Origin: Rachycentron canadum | Taxonomy: Eukaryota > Chordata > Actinopteri > Carangiformes > Rachycentridae | Length of the DNA stretch: 64,000 nucleotides | NCBI GenBank assembly: GCA_038496675.1 | Contig: CM076669.1 | Location: 6,132,656 to 6,196,655 of the forward strand | Reading direction: 5' to 3' | Part shown: in pieces, positions 60,459-64,000 of the stretch | Numbering within the stretch: position 1 is the stretch's first letter | Layout: each line of letters begins with the position of its first letter | Made by a program: the position numbers and the translations under genes | Notes under the pieces: generated by a model | Databases searched by the model: none | Seen by the model: the letters and a program-made list of their open reading frames with translations, nothing else | Told to the model about the DNA's origin: nothing

Positions 60459-61480
60459 TTGGGAACCAGCACATAACCTCTGGGCTTCTTCTGCATGGGG
60501 CCTCTGGACTAGTCAATTCAAGGTTTACTCTGTGTGTACTGTATGTGTGAGTGGGTGGCTGTAGGTCATGTATGTCCCCCTGTGCTACACATTCATCCCA
60601 GGAATGTTTTCTTTTCCACCAACGGGAGGACTGAGGGTTATACTACCCCCCTCTTCCCATGTTGTCCTCCCCTTTTTAAGTCCCCTTTGTTCTCTTAAAG
60701 GAGATGAAAGAGGCAGCATAAAATCAGGAGAGTAATTGGAAGGATGGTGCACATTGGGACTGTAGTATTTCTGTTTTAAATGTGTTATATTGTTTTCATG
60801 TGTGTCAAGATTCTGGGAACCTGTAAACTGTGTGAACTAAGTCAAAGGTGAAAGGTCAGGAGGTTGCTCACCTGCTTTATGTGTTTCCACAAATGTCTTT
60901 CTGTGTTTCTGTGAGTGTGTATTCACCTCGCTTTGGTACTTCCATGTATATATGTTGCTACCACACTTGAAAATGAAACCATATGTTTCCTGATGATCAA
61001 CATGTGAACGCGGCCTCTCTGAGAACACATGCTACCATGAGAAACCACTCTGAGAAAATCCATGCTTAAACATCGCCCACTGCCATGCCTGCTGCTGCCA
61101 AAACACACACAGTCACACTGAGCCATAGGATGTTTCCTCATGAGTAATCTGTTGTAAAAAAAAAAAAAAAAAGTTATGTCATATGTCTTCCACAGCCTGG
61201 TGCTCCATCAGCAGTGGGCTTCCATGTAAAGTCCATTAAAAGAAAACTGATTCATCTCACTTTTAATCAACAAACTACAGCACTGAGTGATTATTGCTAG
61301 CTGAGAGCAGATTGTGTGTGAGTATGTAAACTGAGGTGTTGTATGGAGACACAGAAAAACACTTGCAGGAACTTTCCTTTGTGCTACTTGGAGATAAAAC
61401 TGAAATGTCATGGCTTTAGTTACTCTAGAGTTGCTAACTCTGCAGGAGGTCTGTGTATATTTCCACTGTACAGTTGCAGT

Positions 61481-61504
61481 GGGGCTGGGGCTGGGGCTGG
61501 GGCT
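61481..61504 (+). repeat. (GGGGCT)4 hexanucleotide repeat, G-quadruplex motif
   Basis: Four GGGG runs (61481-61484, 61487-61490, 61493-61496, 61499-61502) separated by CT loops. This is a perfect intramolecular G-quadruplex consensus on the plus strand, which is also the ANKS1 intron RNA sense. Confidence 0.95.
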
Positions 61505-61801
61505 TTTTTATGTCTTGCTCAAGGGTATTGCAGCAGTGGGAATACTTCTCAAGATAGGACCCAGGTCGTGCAGATCATCTGTCTTTAACCATCTGGTTTA
61601 ATCCACTTTTCCTTCACACAAAATCAAATTTGTGGATTCAGTAAGGGACTGTAATTATCCTTGAGGAATATCATTTTAATATTTTTTATTTTAATCAATA
61701 AAACAATTCTAAAAAGATTAACAAACAGCACTGTCAAATCAGTGACCAAATTACCGTATTAATGTTGTGCTGCACTTGTTTAAAAGTACTGTGATGATAG
61801 T

Positions 61802-61803
<2 letters not shown>

Positions 61804-61843
<40 letters not shown>
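61804..61843. repeat. (TA)n microsatellite
   Basis: TA dinucleotide run of about 20 units. Confidence 0.95.
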
Positions 61844-61845
<2 letters not shown>

Positions 61846-62180
61846 TTATTAGTTTGCAACTTCATGACTCCATGAATCATTTTCCATCATTTATCAAAAG
61901 TGAAGAGTTGCTGCAGACGTTCCCCTTAGTTTTTTAATTTATTTATCTCTTCGATCTGTTCTCAGCTCTCTTTTTCATTCACTCCTCTGGGCCTTAGTTT
62001 TTTAATTCACTTTCCATGTTCATGCTCTTATTAATTGCTCCTTTTTCCTTTTTCTTTATCTCTTTCTTGAAGCTTTCCATCCCCCCTCTACTCCTTTACC
62101 ACCATTTTTTTTTCTTTTTCTATGCTTGTGCCTTTTAACACTGAAAAGTACTAACCCACTAACTTATAGCACAAACAAAN

Positions 62181-62208
62181 GTGTGTGTGTGTGTGTGTGT
62201 GCGCGCAC
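62181..62208. repeat. (GT)n-(GC)n alternating purine-pyrimidine run
   Basis: GT run passing into GCGCGCAC. It is preceded by an ambiguous base N at 62180. It pairs with a complementary CA/CG run near 62285-62306. Confidence 0.9.
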
Positions 62209-62284
62209 AAGTGGGTCTGTGGAAGGGTTGAGCTTTGAGAGATCTTGTTTCAACCTTGATCTTGCAATATTTCACAGCATGCAT

Positions 62285-62306
62285 GCACACACACACGCGC
62301 ACACAC
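62285..62306. repeat. (CA)n with CGCG, alternating purine-pyrimidine run
   Basis: ACACACACACGCGCACACAC-type run. It is an inverted counterpart of the run at 62181. Confidence 0.85.
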
Positions 62307-62389
62307 CCTGTGCTTCCAGTCATAGTTACAGTTCTCATGCTATTAATGGAGATATATCTGTCTCCATGTAGGCGGGCTTATTAACGGCC

Positions 62390-62526
62390 TGCTCTCATTG
62401 GCTGCCTATTTCCTCAGCAATGAAACAAGTCGTCCTATTGGTCCCTGTTGGACATCATTTTTAACACATCACCCCTAGCAGCAACTTCCCTCCGCTCTCT
62501 GGTTGCTAGGCAACCACTGGTCTCTG
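62390..62526. promoter_or_regulatory. CCAAT-box pair plus RFX X-box-like palindrome
   Basis: Two inverted CCAAT boxes (ATTGG at 62397-62401 and 62437-62441), 40 bp apart, lie upstream of GGTTGCTAGGCAACC at 62511-62525. That is a near-perfect RFX-type X-box palindrome (GGTTGC, 3-base spacer, GCAACC). On the minus strand the order is X-box, then CCAAT, then CCAAT, as in RFX/NF-Y promoters. No transcription start or coding exon is evident nearby. The X-box could instead derive from the MITE-like repeat family, which I recall carrying a GGTTGCC..GGCAACC end. Confidence 0.4.
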
Positions 62527-62585
62527 GTTTCCCTCCAGTTTCCCCAACCACCCCCCACCTGTAATGGGGTATCTGTGTGCAAGTA

Positions 62586-62587
<2 letters not shown>

Positions 62588-62632
<45 letters not shown>

Positions 62633-63024
62633 NNNNNNNNNNNNNNNNNNNNNNNNNNNNNNNNNNNNNNNNNNNNNNNNNNNNNNNNNNNNNNNNNNNN
62701 NNNNNNNNNNNNNNNNNNNNNNNNNNNNNNNNNNNNNNNNNNNNNNNNNNNNNNNNNNNNNNNNNNNNNNNNNNNNNNNNNNNNNNNNNNNNNNNNNNNN
62801 NNNNNNNNNNNNNNNNNNNNNNNNNNNNNNNNNNNNNNNNNNNNNNNNNNNNNNNNNNNNNNNNNNNNNNNNNNNNNNNNNNNNNNNNNNNNNNNNNNNN
62901 NNNNNNNNNNNNNNNNNNNNNNNNNNNNNNNNNNNNNNNNNNNNNNNNNNNNNNNNNNNNNNNNNNNNNNNNNNNNNNNNNNNNNNNNNNNNNNNNNNNN
63001 NNNNNNNNNNATATATATATATAT
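62588..63024. repeat. (AT)n repeat interrupted by an assembly gap (378 N)
   Basis: (TA)n enters the gap at 62633 and (AT)n leaves it at 63011. The assembler could not span the dinucleotide array, so the real length is unknown. Protein frames across it are artefacts. Confidence 0.95.
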
Positions 63025-63540
63025 AAGAGTATATAATTGCATATTATGTTTTTGAATGTGTGTGTGTAATTTAGTGAGAGCCCAGGAAAATCAATACTTA
63101 TCATTCCACACACATCAGGTGAGGGATGGAGCAACTATAGAACAAGGAGAGGAAGGTGGTTGGCTGTGGTTAAGTATTCAGGGTTAGAATAACATCAATA
63201 ATCAGGGTGAAAAATGAGCCAAGCATTGTTGTTGTAAATGTCTACACCTCACTGAGATTTGTGCACATTATTCACATTACATCAATGCTATTTTTTAACA
63301 AACCCTATTAATTGCAAGATGGAAGCCATTTTTGACTTTGGCTACTTTTATATCCCTCATTATCGGACAAATTTAGTGCAGCAGGTTGGACATGATCATT
63401 GGCTGATGTCAACTCTCAAATTTAAATTTCTTGCACAAACCATTTCATATGATTATAGTCATTATAGTACTTAACCAGGCGGTTTCCAGGATTTTATAAA
63501 TACTAGCCATAAACCAAATTCTGGATAATTTTCTGAGTAT
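63025..63540. other. Non-coding, AT-rich
   Basis: No exon or recognised repeat. Confidence 0.4.
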
Positions 63541-63830
63541 TTAAAGGAATAGTTCGGAAGAATTAATTTCCTGCAGTTTCCACTGGTTGCCAGACAACTG
63601 CTCCCAGCCAGAAGTCCAGCACATAATAAAACTAAGAATTCCTATCTTTCTATTTTGGTTTTTGCACGGATTAAACAAACAAGAAGAAGTATTAATTAGC
63701 GAGCTTTACAGATGCTGGTTGTCATTTTCTTCTGTTTCTAGTCTTTGTGCTAAGCTAACAGCTGCTTGCGCCTGTTACATATTTACTATACAAACTATTG
63801 CTTTTAAATATTGATAAATTTCAATTATTT
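63541..63830 (-). mobile_element. MITE-like percomorph repeat, diverged nearly full copy
   Basis: 'TTAAAGGAATAGTTCGG' at 63541 matches the characteristic terminus. The reversed body follows in order: 'TTGCCAGACAACTG', 'AGAAGTCCAGCACATAA', 'GGTTTTTGCACGGATTAAAC', 'AAACAAGAAGAAGTATTAAT', 'TAGCGAGCTTTACAGATGCT', 'CTTTGTGCTAAGCTAACAG' and 'TTACATATTTACTATACAAA'. No coding capacity, as expected for a non-autonomous DNA element. Family membership is from memory. Confidence 0.75.
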
Positions 63831-64000
63831 TTGCACTAAACCACATTTTAACATTTTATTTTCATTCAATATTTTTTGTTTCTGCCAAATATTGAAAAAT
63901 ATATTTAAAATATAACGACTACTAATTTAATCAAACAATTATCACAATCAGTGTTTAAAATAAACACATAGAATTCAAATCCATATATCAAAATCCCAGA
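63831..64000. other. AT-rich non-coding
   Basis: Very AT-rich with no feature seen. Confidence 0.5.

Larger units (their letters stand above)
56453..64000 (+). other. ANKS1 intron, runs off the window (at least 7.5 kb)
   Basis: The donor at 56453 is GTAAAC. I see no ankyrin exon in the remaining sequence. It holds microsatellites, a candidate conserved block (57340-57530), a G4 motif, a CCAAT/RFX cluster, a gap in an AT repeat and a MITE-like copy, each listed separately. Confidence 0.75.

Noticed and set aside
62475..63134. Long Ile-Tyr repeat frames on both strands
   Set aside because: Artefact of an AT dinucleotide array and 378 N.
1..64000. CRISPR arrays, operons, prophage or bacterial-type systems
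   Set aside because: No regularly spaced repeats, ribosome binding sites or compact gene clusters. All features are those of vertebrate nuclear DNA.

Overview
The window is vertebrate nuclear DNA, almost certainly from a ray-finned (teleost, probably percomorph) fish. The signs are small intron-separated exons with GT/AG borders, long AT-rich non-coding stretches, abundant (CA/GT)n microsatellites, a fish-type tRNA-derived SINE with a (GGAT)n tail, a decayed Tc1-like transposon, and several diverged dispersed repeats that I recognise as common in percomorph genomes. There is no bacterial-style gene content. Most open frames here are chance or simple-repeat frames.

Layout. (1) About 0.6-4.0 kb, plus strand: three confident exons (2940-3199, 3612-3720, 3877-4034), and perhaps a short one at 598-639, of a UHRF1BP1/UHRF1BP1L-type gene (BLTP3 bridge-like lipid transfer protein). 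They encode its late C-terminal part. (2) About 4.0-53.4 kb: no confident coding exon. This stretch holds the unseen 3' end of the first gene, intergenic DNA and the 5' part of the second gene. It contains dispersed repeats, microsatellites, a CpG-richer block near 21.2 kb and an assembly gap in G-rich DNA at 30.2-30.6 kb. (3) 53.4-56.5 kb, plus strand: two consecutive ankyrin-repeat exons (53436-53516 and 56296-56452) of an ANKS1-family gene, whose splice phases fit exactly. (4) 56.5-64.0 kb: the next ANKS1 intron, with candidate conserved or regulatory sequence, a G-quadruplex motif, a CCAAT/RFX-box cluster, an AT-repeat gap and a MITE-like repeat at the end.

The order UHRF1BP1-type gene then ANKS1-type gene on the same strand matches human 6p21 (UHRF1BP1-TAF11-ANKS1A) and the paralogous 12q23 pair (UHRF1BP1L-ANKS1B). 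Residues visible in the ankyrin exons are mixed, with a slight lean to ANKS1A. I found no TAF11 exon. The two genes are neighbours by ancestry and nothing in the sequence suggests they work together. I see no convincing new biological system. The most useful leads are a phase-compatible candidate cassette exon at 45.1 kb, the missing ANKS1 exon 1, a minus-strand C-terminus-like exon at 29.4 kb, and the promoter-like CCAAT/X-box cluster at 62.4-62.5 kb.
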